A stretch of DNA of 64,000 bases from Roseateles puraquae (GCF_002205845.1 NZ_NISI01000004.1:124001-188000), one strand, 5' to 3'; positions 25,864 through 35,369 are shown, counted from the stretch's first letter. The notes: generated by a model from the sequence alone, not told the origin. Numbers and translations: made by a program.

Positions 25864-28455
25864 ATGTCCCCTGCCTCCGCCCCGCTCAACCGCAGCCAAC
25901 GCTGGATCGCGACACTGCGTCGCCTGGTCACCAGCTGGTGGACTCGCCAGTCGCCGTCACGCCAGGACCGGCTGGCCACGCTCGGGCCCCTGATCTCGGT
26001 GCTGCTGTTCCTGGCCGCCATCATTTCGGCCTTCTGGTACCTCCGCAACGAGGAAATCGAACGCGAGACCGAGTCGGTCAAGCGTGACACCGAGATCGCG
26101 CAGCAGCAGATCCGGCTGCGCCTGATCGAGAACCAGGAGCAGCTGGTGCGCATCGCGCGCGAGGTGGTCACGCGGCAGATCGATGCCCATGAGTTCTCGG
26201 CCCAGGCCCAGGCCTTTGCCCGGGAGCGGCCGGAGCTGACCCACGTCACCTGGCTGAGCGCCAAGCGAGAGCGCCGCAGCAGTGTGGGGGCGGCCGGCTT
26301 CCAGGCCGACGGGCTGATGCAGGCGGACGGTGACGACCCGTCCATGCCGCGCCCCAACCAGTCCAACGCCGCGGCCATCGCCTTCGAGGCTGCCAAGGAG
26401 CGCCGCCAGCCGGTCTATTCGCCGCCGTTCACCGATGCCAACGGCACCACGGTCTTTCAACTGCACATCCCGCTGATCGACCGGGGCGGCTTCGCCGGGG
26501 TGCTGATTGCGGAGTACACCGTCGAGGCGCTGCTGCGCTACTACGTGCCGAGCGAAGTAGCGACGCGGCACAGCATCGCCGTGCTGGATGCCCGCGACCA
26601 GATCGTCAGCAGCACGGTCACGCCCATGCCGGGCCAGGGGCTGCGGCGCACCTCGCTGCTGCATGACGTGCCGCTGGCGCCAGCGCTCAATGGCCTGGTG
26701 CTGCGCGGCCAGGGCTGGCGCACCTCCATCGGCCTGATCAACAACGCCCTGTTCTGGCTGGTGCTGGCACTGGCCGGCATGACGGTGTGGATGCTGCTGG
26801 GCACCTGGCGCCACATGCGCCGCCGCACCCAGATCCAGAACGCGCTGACGCTGGAAACCAACTTCCGCCGGGCGATGGAGAACTCCATGCTGACCGGCAT
26901 GCGCGCCATGGACATGGACACGCGCATCACCTACGTGAACCCGGCCTTCTGCGCGATGACCGGCTTCTCGGAGGCCGACCTGGTGGGCCGCACGCCGCCC
27001 TACCCCTTCTGGCCGACCGACCGCCGCGAGGAGAACGCCCGGCTGCTGCAGCAAGAGCTCCAGGGCAAGAGCCCGTCGGGCGGCGTGGAAGTGAAGATCC
27101 AGCGCAAGGACGGCAGCCAGTTCGATGCCCGCGTCTACGTGTCGCCGCTGGTCGACACCAAGGGCAAGCAGACCGGCTGGATGACCTCGATGACCAACAT
27201 CACCGAGGCCAAGCGCGTGCGCGACCAGCTGTCGGCTTCGCACGAGCGCTTCACCACCGTGCTGGAAGGGCTGGACGCGGCGGTGTCGGTGCTGTCGGTG
27301 CAGCCGCCGGAGCTGCTGTTCGCCAACCGCAGCTACCGGCTGTGGTTCGGGGCCGACCCGGCCGGGCACGCGCTGCTGGCTGGCGGCCAGCTGTCCGGCA
27401 CCACCAGCCGGCATGGAGAGTTGGACGGCGGTGCGGACGAAGTCGACGACTACTCCGGCCTGCCCGCGGAGGCTTTGACCGACGTGGGCTCCGACCCGCG
27501 CGAGGTGTATGTCGAATCGCTGGCGATGTGGTTCGACGTGCGCGCCCGCTACCTGCAATGGACCGACGGGCGCCTGGCGCAGATGCTGATCGCGACGGAC
27601 ATCACCATGCGCCGGCACGCCGAGGCCCAGGCGGCGCTGCAGGCGGAGAAGGCCCAGGTCACCAGCCGCCTGATGACCATGGGCGAGATGGCCTCCAGCG
27701 TGGCCCATGAGCTGAACCAGCCGCTGACGGCCATCACCAACTATTGCAATGGCATGGTCAGCCGCGTGCGCAGCGACAGCATCGACAAGGAAGCGCTGAT
27801 GGCGGCGCTGACCAAGACCGCCAAGCAGGCCGAGCGCGCCGGACAGATCATTCACCGCATCCGCAATTTCGTGAAGCGCAGCGAGCCCCAGCGCCAGCCG
27901 GCGCATGCGGCCGACATCGTCGAGGATGCGGTGGAGCTCGCTGGCATCGAGCTGCGCCGGCGCAATGTGGCCATCCACACCTACGTCGCCCAGCGCCTGC
28001 CGCAGATGATGGTCGACCCCATCCTCATCGAGCAGGTGCTGATGAACCTGTTGAAGAACGCGGCGGAGGCCATCGACAACGCGTCGCTGCCGACCTCGCG
28101 CCGCCACATCGAGCTGCGCGTGGTGCCCAAGCACAGCGCGGAGCTGGGCGGCCAGATCGAGTTCTCGGTGACCGACATGGGCCCGGGCCTGCCGGACGAA
28201 GTGCTGGCGCGCATGTACGAGGCCTTCTTCTCCACCAAGGCCGATGGCCTGGGCATCGGATTAGGGTTATGCCGGTCCATCGTGGAGTCCCACCAGGGCC
28301 GGATAAAAGCGGAGAACCTCTACAATGGCGCCCTGGTTGTCGGGTGCCGGTTCGCCTTCACGATCCCGGTCACCATCACTTCCGAACACCTGCGCCAGGA
28401 AGCCACCCCAGGCACGCCCGGCGGCGCTCCGAGAACTGAACCCACAGCACCATGA
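25864..28455 (+). CDS. PAS-domain sensor histidine kinase (FixL/TtrS-like)
   Basis: The 863-residue kinase has a TM helix (LGPLISVLLFLAAIISAFWYL), a periplasmic sensor region, and a second TM (LVLALAGMTVWMLLGTW). PAS domains follow (NSMLTGMRAMDMDTRITYVNPAFCAMTGFSEADLVGRTPPYPFWP and a second after HERFTTVLEGLDAAV). The kinase core has phospho-His in ASSVAHELNQPLTAI, N box LLKNAAEAI, and G boxes DMGPGLP and GLGIGLGL. It overlaps the response regulator by 4 bases. The signal sensed is unknown. A position between aceE and folD is, to my knowledge, conserved in Burkholderiales. Confidence 0.92.
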   Translation: MSPASAPLNRSQRWIATLRRLVTSWWTRQSPSRQDRLATLGPLISVLLFLAAIISAFWYLRNEEIERETESVKRDTEIAQQQIRLRLIENQEQLVRIAREVVTRQIDAHEFSAQAQAFARERPELTHVTWLSAKRERRSSVGAAGFQADGLMQADGDDPSMPRPNQSNAAAIAFEAAKERRQPVYSPPFTDANGTTVFQLHIPLIDRGGFAGVLIAEYTVEALLRYYVPSEVATRHSIAVLDARDQIVSSTVTPMPGQGLRRTSLLHDVPLAPALNGLVLRGQGWRTSIGLINNALFWLVLALAGMTVWMLLGTWRHMRRRTQIQNALTLETNFRRAMENSMLTGMRAMDMDTRITYVNPAFCAMTGFSEADLVGRTPPYPFWPTDRREENARLLQQELQGKSPSGGVEVKIQRKDGSQFDARVYVSPLVDTKGKQTGWMTSMTNITEAKRVRDQLSASHERFTTVLEGLDAAVSVLSVQPPELLFANRSYRLWFGADPAGHALLAGGQLSGTTSRHGELDGGADEVDDYSGLPAEALTDVGSDPREVYVESLAMWFDVRARYLQWTDGRLAQMLIATDITMRRHAEAQAALQAEKAQVTSRLMTMGEMASSVAHELNQPLTAITNYCNGMVSRVRSDSIDKEALMAALTKTAKQAERAGQIIHRIRNFVKRSEPQRQPAHAADIVEDAVELAGIELRRRNVAIHTYVAQRLPQMMVDPILIEQVLMNLLKNAAEAIDNASLPTSRRHIELRVVPKHSAELGGQIEFSVTDMGPGLPDEVLARMYEAFFSTKADGLGIGLGLCRSIVESHQGRIKAENLYNGALVVGCRFAFTIPVTITSEHLRQEATPGTPGGAPRTEPTAP

Positions 28456-29075
28456 GCTTGATCCCGAAGAAGGGCAACGTCTACGTTGTCGATGACGACG
28501 AAGCGGTCCGCGACTCCCTGCAATGGCTGCTGGAAGGCAAGGACTACCGGGTCAAGTGCTTTGATTCCGCCGAATCCTTCCTCGCCCGCTACGACCCCCG
28601 CGAAGTGGCCTGCCTGATCGCCGACATCCGCATGGACGGCATGACGGGCCTGGAACTGCAGGATCGCCTGATCGAACGCAAGAGCCCGCTGCCCATCGTC
28701 TTCATCACCGGCCATGGCGACGTGCCGATGGCCGTGCAGACGATGAAAAAGGGCGCGATGGACTTCATCGAGAAGCCCTTCAAGGAAGAAGAACTCCTGG
28801 CGCTTGTCGAGCGCATGCTCGACCAGGCCCGTGACGCCTTCTCCAGCCACCAGGAAGCCGCCAGCCGCGACGCCCTGCTCGCCCGCCTCACCACGCGCGA
28901 GGCCCAGGTGCTGGAGCGCATCGTGGCGGGCCGCTTGAACAAGCAGATCGCCGACGACCTCGGCATCAGCATCAAGACGGTGGAGGCGCACCGCGCCAAC
29001 ATCATGGAAAAGCTCAACGCCAACACCGTGGCCGATCTGCTCAAGATTGCACTGGGCGCCACGGCCAAGGCTTGA
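28452..29075 (+). CDS. FixJ-type response regulator (receiver plus LuxR HTH)
   Basis: The 207-residue regulator has a receiver domain with acidic pocket VVDDDEA (12-18), phospho-acceptor Asp59 in CLIADIRMDGM, Thr/Lys positions in VFITGHG and FIEKPF. A C-terminal LuxR/FixJ HTH follows (LTTREAQVLERIVAGRLNKQIADDLGISIKTVEAHRANIMEKL). ATGA overlap with the upstream kinase gene makes them a pair. Targets are unknown; adjacent folD or the divergent pdh operon are candidates only by position. A rho-independent terminator follows within 25 bases. Confidence 0.93.
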   Translation: MSLIPKKGNVYVVDDDEAVRDSLQWLLEGKDYRVKCFDSAESFLARYDPREVACLIADIRMDGMTGLELQDRLIERKSPLPIVFITGHGDVPMAVQTMKKGAMDFIEKPFKEEELLALVERMLDQARDAFSSHQEAASRDALLARLTTREAQVLERIVAGRLNKQIADDLGISIKTVEAHRANIMEKLNANTVADLLKIALGATAKA

Positions 29076-29095
29076 TACTCATCTGACACCGAAAG

Positions 29096-29120
29096 GCCGC
29101 TGAATCGTCAGCGGCTTTTT
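29096..29120 (+). terminator. Rho-independent terminator after the response regulator
   Basis: GCCGCTGA and TCAGCGGC form an 8-bp stem around ATCG, followed by TTTTTG. It starts 20 bases after the regulator stop codon and isolates the two-component operon from folD. Confidence 0.92.
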
Positions 29121-29135
29121 GTTTTCTGATCTTGG

Positions 29136-29205
29136 AACACAGCCACAGAGGCACAGAGGCACAGGGAAATCACCACGCTCTCTGTGCCTCCGTGTCTCTG
29201 TGGCT
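29136..29205. repeat. Second copy of the CACAGAG/CTCTGTG inverted repeat
   Basis: The left arm (AACACAGCCACAGAGGCACAG, 29137-29157, and onward to 29166) and right arm (CTCTGTGCCTCCGTGTCTCTG, 29180-29200, and on to 29205) are reverse complements apart from a few mismatches, with a loop of about 11 bases. The core is the same as in the element between selA and selB. It lies between the terminator of the regulator gene and folD, within the probable folD leader. Confidence 0.85.
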
Positions 29206-29235
29206 TTGTTTCTTTCGCTTGACCGGAACCCCACC

Positions 29236-30096
29236 ATGACCGCACAACTGATCGACGGCCTTGCCCTCGCCAAGCAGACCCGCGCCGATGTCGCCGCCCG
29301 CGCCGCTGCCCTGACCGCCCAAGGCCGCCGCCCGGGCCTCGCCGTCGTGCTCGTCGGCGACAACCCGGCCAGCCAGGTCTACGTGCGCAACAAGGTCAAG
29401 GCTTGCGAGGAGGCCGGCATTCATTCGGTGCTCGAGAAGTACGACGCCAGCATGACCGAGGCCGAGCTGCTGGCCCGCGTGGACGCGCTGAACAACGACC
29501 CGACGATCCACGGCATCCTGGTGCAGTTGCCCCTGCCCAAGCACATCGACGACCACAAGGTCATCGAAGCCATCTCCCCGGCCAAGGACGTCGACGGCTT
29601 TCACGTCGCCAGCGCCGGTGCGCTCATGGTGGGCGAGGCGGGCTTCAAGGCCTGCACCCCCTACGGCTGCATGAAGATGCTGGAAAGCATCGGCATGAAA
29701 GACCTCAAGGGCAAGCACGCCGTCGTGATCGGCCGCAGCAACATCGTCGGCAAGCCGATGGCCATGATGCTGCTGGCGGCCAACGCCACCGTCACCATCT
29801 GCCACAGCGGCACAGCCGACCTTGCTGCGATGACGCGCCAGGCGGACATCGTCGTCGCCGCCGTGGGCAAGCGCAATGTGCTGACGGCTGACATGGTCAA
29901 GCCGGGTGCCGTCGTCATCGACGTGGGCATGAACCGCAACGACGAAGGCAAGCTCTGCGGCGATGTTGACTTCGACGGCGTCAAGGAAGTCGCCGGCTGG
30001 ATCACGCCCGTTCCCGGTGGCGTGGGCCCCATGACGATTGCCATGTTGCTGGTCAATACCCTTGAATCCGCGGAACGTTCCCTCAAGTCCGCGTGA
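29236..30096 (+). CDS. folD: Bifunctional methylenetetrahydrofolate dehydrogenase/cyclohydrolase FolD
   Basis: FolD interconverts 5,10-methylene- and 10-formyl-THF using NADP, supplying one-carbon units. The 286-residue length is standard. Signatures are [25 protein letters not shown] (Tyr and Lys of the active site), [40 protein letters not shown] and the C-terminal [20 protein letters not shown] 29236 follows a purine-rich GACCGGAA; longer frames run into the inverted repeat. It is followed by the peptidase gene prlC 19 bases downstream. Confidence 0.97.
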   Translation: MTAQLIDGLALAKQTRADVAARAAALTAQGRRPGLAVVLVGDNPASQVYVRNKVKACEEAGIHSVLEKYDASMTEAELLARVDALNNDPTIHGILVQLPLPKHIDDHKVIEAISPAKDVDGFHVASAGALMVGEAGFKACTPYGCMKMLESIGMKDLKGKHAVVIGRSNIVGKPMAMMLLAANATVTICHSGTADLAAMTRQADIVVAAVGKRNVLTADMVKPGAVVIDVGMNRNDEGKLCGDVDFDGVKEVAGWITPVPGGVGPMTIAMLLVNTLESAERSLKSA

Positions 30097-30115
30097 CCTT
30101 GACCGCTGCCACCCC

Positions 30116-32104
30116 ATGACGAACCCGCTCCTCTCCACCGCCGCCCTCCCCGACTTCGCGGCCATCCGCCCGGAGCATGTGCAGCCGGCCATCACCGAAC
30201 TGCTGGCGGCCGCGCAGGCCGCGCTGGATGAAGCCGTCAAGGCTGACACCCCGGCGGACTACGACACTCTCTCCCGCATCCTGGACACGGCCACCGAGCG
30301 CCTGGGCACGGCCTGGGGCGCCGTCGGTCACCTCAATGCCGTGGCGGACACGCCGGCGCTGCGCGAGGCCTACAACGGCATGCTGCCGGTGATCACCGAG
30401 TTCTACACCGCGCTCGGCGCCAACGAGGCCCTGTTCGCCAAGTACAAGGCCATCGTCGCGGCCCAGGGCGACCGCTTGAGCGCCCCGCGCCGGCAGGTGC
30501 TCAAGCACGCCATCCGCAACTTCGTGTTGTCGGGCGCCGAACTGCAGGGCGAGGCCCGCGAGCGCTACGCGGCCATCCAGGAGCGCAGTGCCGAGCTGCA
30601 GCAGCAGTTCAGCGAGCATGTGCTGGACGCGACCGACGGCTGGAGCCACATCGTCAGCACCGAAGAACTGGCCGGCGTGCCGCAGGACGTGCTGGATGCC
30701 ACCCGGCTGGATGACGGCGGCCACAAGCTGACGCTGCATTTCCCGGTCTACCTGCCCGTCATGCAGTACGCCGAAAACCGTGCACTGCGCGAGACGCTCT
30801 ACCGTGCCTACGTGACCCGCGCCAGCGAGCAGGGCAAGCCCGAGTGGGACAACACCGCCGCCATGCGCGAGATCGTCGCGCTGCGCCAGGAAGAGGCCAA
30901 GCTGCTCGGCTACGCCAGCTTCGCCGATGTGTCCCTCGCGCCCAAGATGGCCTCGTCGCCCGCTGAAGTGACGAGCTTCCTGCGCGACCTCGCCAAGCGT
31001 GCGCGTCCGTTCGCGGAGAAGGATCTGGCCGAGCTGCGTGAGTTCGCCAAGGGCCAGCCGCTGGAGAGCTGGGATGTGTCCTACTGGAGCGAGAAGCTCA
31101 AGGAAGCTCGCTACGCCTTCAGCGACCAGACCGTGAAGCAGTACTTCACGGCCCCCAAGGTGGTGGCGGGCCTGTTCTCGATCATCGAGCGCCTGTTCGA
31201 CGTCAAGATCAGCGAGGCCCAGGCCTCGGTGTGGCATGACACCGTCAAGTTCTACGAGATGACGCGCGGCGGCCAACGGATCGCGCAGTTCTACCTCGAC
31301 CTCTACGCCCGCACCGGCAAGCGCCCCGGCGCCTGGATGGACGAGGTGCGCAGCCGCTGGCTGAAGCCCGGCGGCGAGCAGCAGACGCCCGTGGCCCTGC
31401 TGACCTGCAACTTCGCCTCGCCCGTGGGCGGCAAGCCCGCGCTGCTGACGCATGACGACGTCATCACGCTCTTCCACGAATTCGGCCACGGCCTGCACCA
31501 CATGCTCACGCAGGTGAACGACCTGGGCGTGTCGGGCATCTCAGGCGTGGAATGGGATGCGGTGGAGCTGCCCAGCCAGTTCATGGAGAACTTCTGCTGG
31601 GAATGGGAAGTCCTGCAGCAGCTCAGCGGCCATGTCGACAGCGGCGAACCCCTGCCCCGCGAGTTGTTCGACAAGATGACCGCCGCCAAGAACTTCCAGA
31701 GCGGCCTGATGACGCTGCGCCAGATCGAGTTCGCCCTCTTCGACATGCGCCTGCATGGCGAGCCGGGCGCGGAAGCCGACGTGCAAAAGGTGCTGGACGA
31801 CGTGCGTGCGGAAGTGGCCGTGCTCATCCCGCCGGCCTTCAACCGCTTCCAGCACAGCTTCTCGCACATCTTCGCGGGCGGCTATGCGGCGGGCTACTAC
31901 AGCTACAAGTGGGCCGAGCTGCTGAGCGCCGACGCCTGGAGCGCCTTTGAAGAGGAAGGCGTGTTCAACGCGGCCACCGGCAAGCGCTTCCTGACGGAGG
32001 TGCTGGAGCAGGGTGGCGCGCGTGACGCCATCGACAACTTCAAAGCCTTCCGCGGCCGCGAGCCGGCGATCGACGCACTGCTGCGGCATCAGGGCATGGC
32101 CTGA
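30116..32104 (+). CDS. prlC: Oligopeptidase A, M3 family zinc peptidase
   Basis: The 662-residue cytoplasmic metallopeptidase degrades short peptides, including cleaved signal peptides. The zinc motif HEFGH is at residues 454-458, with the downstream block ENFCWEWEVL supplying the third ligand region. Other family blocks are LTCNFASPVG, SGVEWDAVELPSQFMENF and FAGGYAAGYYSYKWAELLSADAW. Length is close to E. coli OpdA (680). It is probably cotranscribed with folD. The gene is convergent with a solute-binding protein gene 84 bases downstream. Confidence 0.95.
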   Translation: MTNPLLSTAALPDFAAIRPEHVQPAITELLAAAQAALDEAVKADTPADYDTLSRILDTATERLGTAWGAVGHLNAVADTPALREAYNGMLPVITEFYTALGANEALFAKYKAIVAAQGDRLSAPRRQVLKHAIRNFVLSGAELQGEARERYAAIQERSAELQQQFSEHVLDATDGWSHIVSTEELAGVPQDVLDATRLDDGGHKLTLHFPVYLPVMQYAENRALRETLYRAYVTRASEQGKPEWDNTAAMREIVALRQEEAKLLGYASFADVSLAPKMASSPAEVTSFLRDLAKRARPFAEKDLAELREFAKGQPLESWDVSYWSEKLKEARYAFSDQTVKQYFTAPKVVAGLFSIIERLFDVKISEAQASVWHDTVKFYEMTRGGQRIAQFYLDLYARTGKRPGAWMDEVRSRWLKPGGEQQTPVALLTCNFASPVGGKPALLTHDDVITLFHEFGHGLHHMLTQVNDLGVSGISGVEWDAVELPSQFMENFCWEWEVLQQLSGHVDSGEPLPRELFDKMTAAKNFQSGLMTLRQIEFALFDMRLHGEPGAEADVQKVLDDVRAEVAVLIPPAFNRFQHSFSHIFAGGYAAGYYSYKWAELLSADAWSAFEEEGVFNAATGKRFLTEVLEQGGARDAIDNFKAFRGREPAIDALLRHQGMA

Positions 32105-32188
32105 GGTCGTACGCCTTTGTCGGGGACATCAGCGCGCTCAACCCGGCGCGCTGCCCGACGGCCTCTGGGCAGCAGGACGCCTGGCGCC

Positions 32189-33007
32189 TCAAAGGCCCTT
32201 GCGCTCCTGCTCCTTCCAGAGCTGCACGCCACGGTCGACGAAGCCGTTCATCAGCTTGTTCTGGCGCAGCTTGAACATCGCCCGCGTGAGGGCTCCGCGC
32301 AATTCCGGCGTGTTGCACGGCGAGCGGTGCGAGACCGTGACGTAGAGCTGCTCCTGGGCCACCGGCGTGGGCATGAGGCGCAGGCTGCGCAGCCCCAGCC
32401 GGGCGATATAGGCCTCGGCGGGGCTGTCCTCGTAGACGAGGTAGTCCGCTCGGCCGCGCTCCAGCATCTGCAGGGCCTGGTCGAGACTGCTGACCTTGGC
32501 CAGGCTCAGCGACTCGTTCGCGAAGCGGTCGAAGGCCTGACCGAAGCTGTTGTTGATCACCGTCAGGCCCTTGCGCGAGACGAGGTCCTCCCAGCGCTGA
32601 TAGGGAAAGGTCGCGCCCTCGCGCTGGATGATGACCGAACGGGTCTCCCGAAACGGCAGCATCGCGTAGTCCATGTACTCGGTGCGCGGCAAAGTGAAGA
32701 AGGCCCCGGCGATCATGTCGACACGCCCGGCCCGCGTCTCTTCCTGCACGCGGGCCCAGTTGCCCACGTAGCGCAGCTCGATCGTCACGCCCAGCTCATT
32801 GCCGAGCCATTCGGCCAGCTCGGCGATCGCGCCGATGAGCCGCGTGTCGTGGTCCGCGTCGCGCCACAGGTAGGGCGGGTACTGCGGATTGCCCGAGGCC
32901 AGCAAGGTCTTGCACGCCGCCTGCGCCTGTGCCGAGGCTGCCAGCACGGCCCCCGCCAGCAGGGCCACACCCCATCGAATCAAGCCATGCGAAAGACCAT
33001 GGTGCAT
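32189..33007 (-). CDS. Orphan periplasmic solute-binding protein (SBP family 3)
   Basis: The 272-residue product has a signal peptide (MHHGLSHGLIRWGVALLAGAVLAASAQAQA) followed by a type-3 binding-protein fold: LLASGNPQYPPYLWRD, GAIAELAEWLGNELGVTIELRYVGNWARVQEETRAGRVDMIAGAFFTLPRTEYMDYAMLPF and DYLVYEDSPAEAYIARLGL. Amino acids or similar small compounds are the usual ligands. No ABC permease or ATPase gene is adjacent, and there is no fused kinase or GGDEF domain, so its partner is unknown. ATG 33007 was chosen for the signal peptide; an open frame continues 59 codons upstream. Confidence 0.82.
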   Translation of the reverse strand: MHHGLSHGLIRWGVALLAGAVLAASAQAQAACKTLLASGNPQYPPYLWRDADHDTRLIGAIAELAEWLGNELGVTIELRYVGNWARVQEETRAGRVDMIAGAFFTLPRTEYMDYAMLPFRETRSVIIQREGATFPYQRWEDLVSRKGLTVINNSFGQAFDRFANESLSLAKVSSLDQALQMLERGRADYLVYEDSPAEAYIARLGLRSLRLMPTPVAQEQLYVTVSHRSPCNTPELRGALTRAMFKLRQNKLMNGFVDRGVQLWKEQERKGL

Positions 33008-33120
33008 CAATTCACCCTGTCGACTGCCATGCGGGGACGCTATCGCGCGGGCGACGGGCTTGGCAAGCTGGGGTTGAGCCCCGATGTCGTCAAACCGCAC
33101 GCTCCGCCCCACGGCGCTGC

Positions 33121-34224
33121 TCAGCCGGTGCTCTCCAGCGTATGCACGCGCATGCCCACGGGGTCGTCGGGCCGCACCTGCCACGGCGCGCGTGCCCGCA
33201 TGTGCCGGCCGTCCTTCAGGCCGGACTGCCAGCGCGCGCGCAGGCGCTCGTCGCTGAAGTCGATGTCGCGCCAGGAGTCCTCGCCCGGCAGGGCCTGCAT
33301 GACGAGGTGGACGACCTCGATGCGTGAATCGCAGCCCATGTCGAGCAACTGCTTCACCGCCGGGTCGGCGGCCGTCCTGGCATCAAGCCGGCGGCCCACC
33401 AGGCGCACCGCACGGCGCAGGTTCTGCAGGCGCTCGTGGTCGGCCAGGTGCTCGTTGATGCGGCTCGCGTACTGGATGTCCTTGTAGCGCGTCAGCACCT
33501 GGGCCATGGTGTGCGGGGCCGCCTCGCTGGCGTCCCACAGGTCCACCATGAAGCACAGGGTGTCGCGGCGCTCGGCATCGTCCAGCACCACGTCCAGCGG
33601 CGTGTTGGAGTAGATGCCACCATCCCAGAACGCCTCCTTGCCGATCTGCACCGGCGCAAAGCCCGGCGGCAGCGCGCCGCTGGCCAGCACATGCTCAGGC
33701 CCGATGCGGGTGTGGCCATCGCGGTTGTCGAACAGCGCCAGCGCACCGCTGCGCACATTCACCGCGCACAAGGTGAGCCGCGTCTCGGCGGCAGCGATGC
33801 GGTCGAAGTCGACCAGCTCACGCAGCGTCGCCGCCAGCGGACTGGTGTCGTAGAAGCCCAGCTCGGGCAGGGGCGCGCGGCGGTTCATGTCCCAAGCCTG
33901 CGGCCCCCGCGGCCGAAAGAACCCGGGCACACCGCTGGTCAGCGTATGCCAGGTCTGCCAGGCCGCGGTGAAGGGGCTGGCCGGCAGATGAGATGACCAG
34001 CCCGGCCGGGTCACGCCGTCCCAGAACTTGCGCAGCGCCGGCAGCCGGTCGGCCGGCGCGTTGCCCGCCACCAGGGTGGCGTTGATGGCGCCGATCGACG
34101 TGCCGACCAGCCAGTCGGGCGCGAGCTCCGCCCCCTCCATCGCCTCCACGAACCCCGCCTGGTAGGCCCCCAGCGCCCCGCCGCCCTGGAAGACATAGAC
34201 GGTCTGGCGCGGGCGGCGGGCCAT
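33121..34224 (-). CDS. Patatin-like phospholipase
   Basis: The 367-residue protein has the patatin elements: oxyanion-hole loop QGGGALGAYQ (13-22), nucleophile elbow GTSIG with Ser43, and catalytic Asp in FWDGGIYSNTP. It has no signal peptide and should be cytoplasmic or peripherally membrane-bound. Expected activity is acyl hydrolysis of phospholipids. The C-terminal part (after DIQYASRINEHLADHERLQNLRRAVRLVG) is family-typical of cytoplasmic bacterial patatins. It overlaps the GST-like gene by 4 bases and is the last gene of that three-gene cluster. Confidence 0.9.
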   Translation of the reverse strand: MARRPRQTVYVFQGGGALGAYQAGFVEAMEGAELAPDWLVGTSIGAINATLVAGNAPADRLPALRKFWDGVTRPGWSSHLPASPFTAAWQTWHTLTSGVPGFFRPRGPQAWDMNRRAPLPELGFYDTSPLAATLRELVDFDRIAAAETRLTLCAVNVRSGALALFDNRDGHTRIGPEHVLASGALPPGFAPVQIGKEAFWDGGIYSNTPLDVVLDDAERRDTLCFMVDLWDASEAAPHTMAQVLTRYKDIQYASRINEHLADHERLQNLRRAVRLVGRRLDARTAADPAVKQLLDMGCDSRIEVVHLVMQALPGEDSWRDIDFSDERLRARWQSGLKDGRHMRARAPWQVRPDDPVGMRVHTLESTG

Positions 34225-34862
34225 CAGCGCAGCTCCACCGCGTCGTCGCAGGGGATGGCGCGGAACACCGGCAGCGCTTCCGCCGCGGCGGCATGCGACA
34301 CCAGGGCCGGAAACGCCGAGGCATCCACGACCTCGGGCAGCATGAACTGCGTGAAGGTCCAGGCCACGGCGGTCGTCAGCGATGCCTGGCCGAGCCCCGC
34401 CTCCGTCAAGGCAGCCGCAGGCGGCAGCGCCCCATGAGACAGCGCCGTCTCCAGCCCGGCGTAGGCGGCCTGCAGCTGGCCGGTCACCCGTTCGATCCAG
34501 GGCGCGTGGTGCTTTTCAGCGGGCCGCAGGCCGCGTTCGTACACGATCTGGGCGGTCTTCTCGCAGGCGGCCAGCGCCAGGCCGATCAGGTGCAGCTCAT
34601 GCGCCAGTGCAGCGGGAGCTGACGGCAGCAGGCTGCGCCCGGCCAGCACCTCGGCGTACTGCAGCATCAATGAAGAATCCATCAGCAGCGTGCCGTCGTC
34701 GCAGACCAGCGTAGGCGCCTTGACGACCGGATTCAGCTGGCGGAACCGGTCGAAGCCGCGGAAGACCGAGATGGACGCATGCTCGAACGGCAGGTCCAGC
34801 AGCCGCAGCGACAGCGCCACGCGACGCACGTAAGGCGAGTCCAGCATGCCGATGAGCTTCAT
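34224..34862 (-). CDS. Glutathione S-transferase family protein
   Basis: The 212-residue protein has a thioredoxin-like N-terminal domain (MKLIGMLDSPYVRRVALSLRLLDLPFEHASISVF, then VVKAPTLVCDDGTLLMDSSLMLQYAE with cis-Pro and the Asp-Ser glutathione site) and an all-helical C-terminal domain. The catalytic position near residues 9-11 is Ser-Pro-Tyr, not Cys. Substrate is unknown. The gene overlaps both neighbours by 4 bases (ATGA), forming a coupled cluster with a small membrane protein and a patatin. Confidence 0.88.
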   Translation of the reverse strand: MKLIGMLDSPYVRRVALSLRLLDLPFEHASISVFRGFDRFRQLNPVVKAPTLVCDDGTLLMDSSLMLQYAEVLAGRSLLPSAPAALAHELHLIGLALAACEKTAQIVYERGLRPAEKHHAPWIERVTGQLQAAYAGLETALSHGALPPAAALTEAGLGQASLTTAVAWTFTQFMLPEVVDASAFPALVSHAAAAEALPVFRAIPCDDAVELR

Positions 34863-35365
34863 GAGGCGGTCTCCGGTCGCTTGGCGCGCGCATCGCGCTG
34901 CAGTTCCTCCACCGCGGCCTTGCCGTGGCGGCGTTCGATCTCGGCCAGCATGATGCGGTTGTAGCCGCTCACGAAGGCCTCGCCCAGCGGCGTGGGCGTC
35001 GTCTTCTTGTAGACCCAGCTCAGGCCCCAGCGGTCTTTGAGGCGCTGGGCGCGAGTCGACTCGGCTGCCGCATCCGCCAGCGGCTTGGCGAAGGTCTGCA
35101 GCTGCAGCAGGCCGTCCTTCAGGTCGGCCTTGGCCCGGGCCTCGCCCTGCTGGCCCACCGCCTCGGGGTCGCCGATGCGCAGGTCGACGCTTGCGATCAG
35201 CTGCCGCTCCACCGCATCGGACGCGCGGACGATGCCGAAGGTGTCGAACAGCCACACCACGCAGCCCGCGGCCAGCAGGCTGACCAGCGCAGCGACGAAA
35301 TGAATACGGCGTGAGCGGCGCCAGGTCGCAACCGCGGGGGTGCGGTCGCTGTCGAGTTCTGTCAT
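34859..35365 (-). CDS. Membrane-anchored protein, unknown
   Basis: The 168-residue product has one TM helix (IHFVAALVSLLAAGCVVWLF, about 21-40) after a short positively charged N-terminus, then a helical, charged soluble domain probably in the periplasm (LQTFAKPLADAAAESTRAQRLKDRWGLSWVY, EAFVSGYNRIMLAEIERRHGKAAVEEL). I do not recognise a family. It heads the coupled cluster with the GST-like and patatin genes and lies 4 bases after the stop of the cysteine-cluster gene. Confidence 0.7.
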   Translation of the reverse strand: MTELDSDRTPAVATWRRSRRIHFVAALVSLLAAGCVVWLFDTFGIVRASDAVERQLIASVDLRIGDPEAVGQQGEARAKADLKDGLLQLQTFAKPLADAAAESTRAQRLKDRWGLSWVYKKTTPTPLGEAFVSGYNRIMLAEIERRHGKAAVEELQRDARAKRPETAS

Positions 35366-35369
35366 GGGT

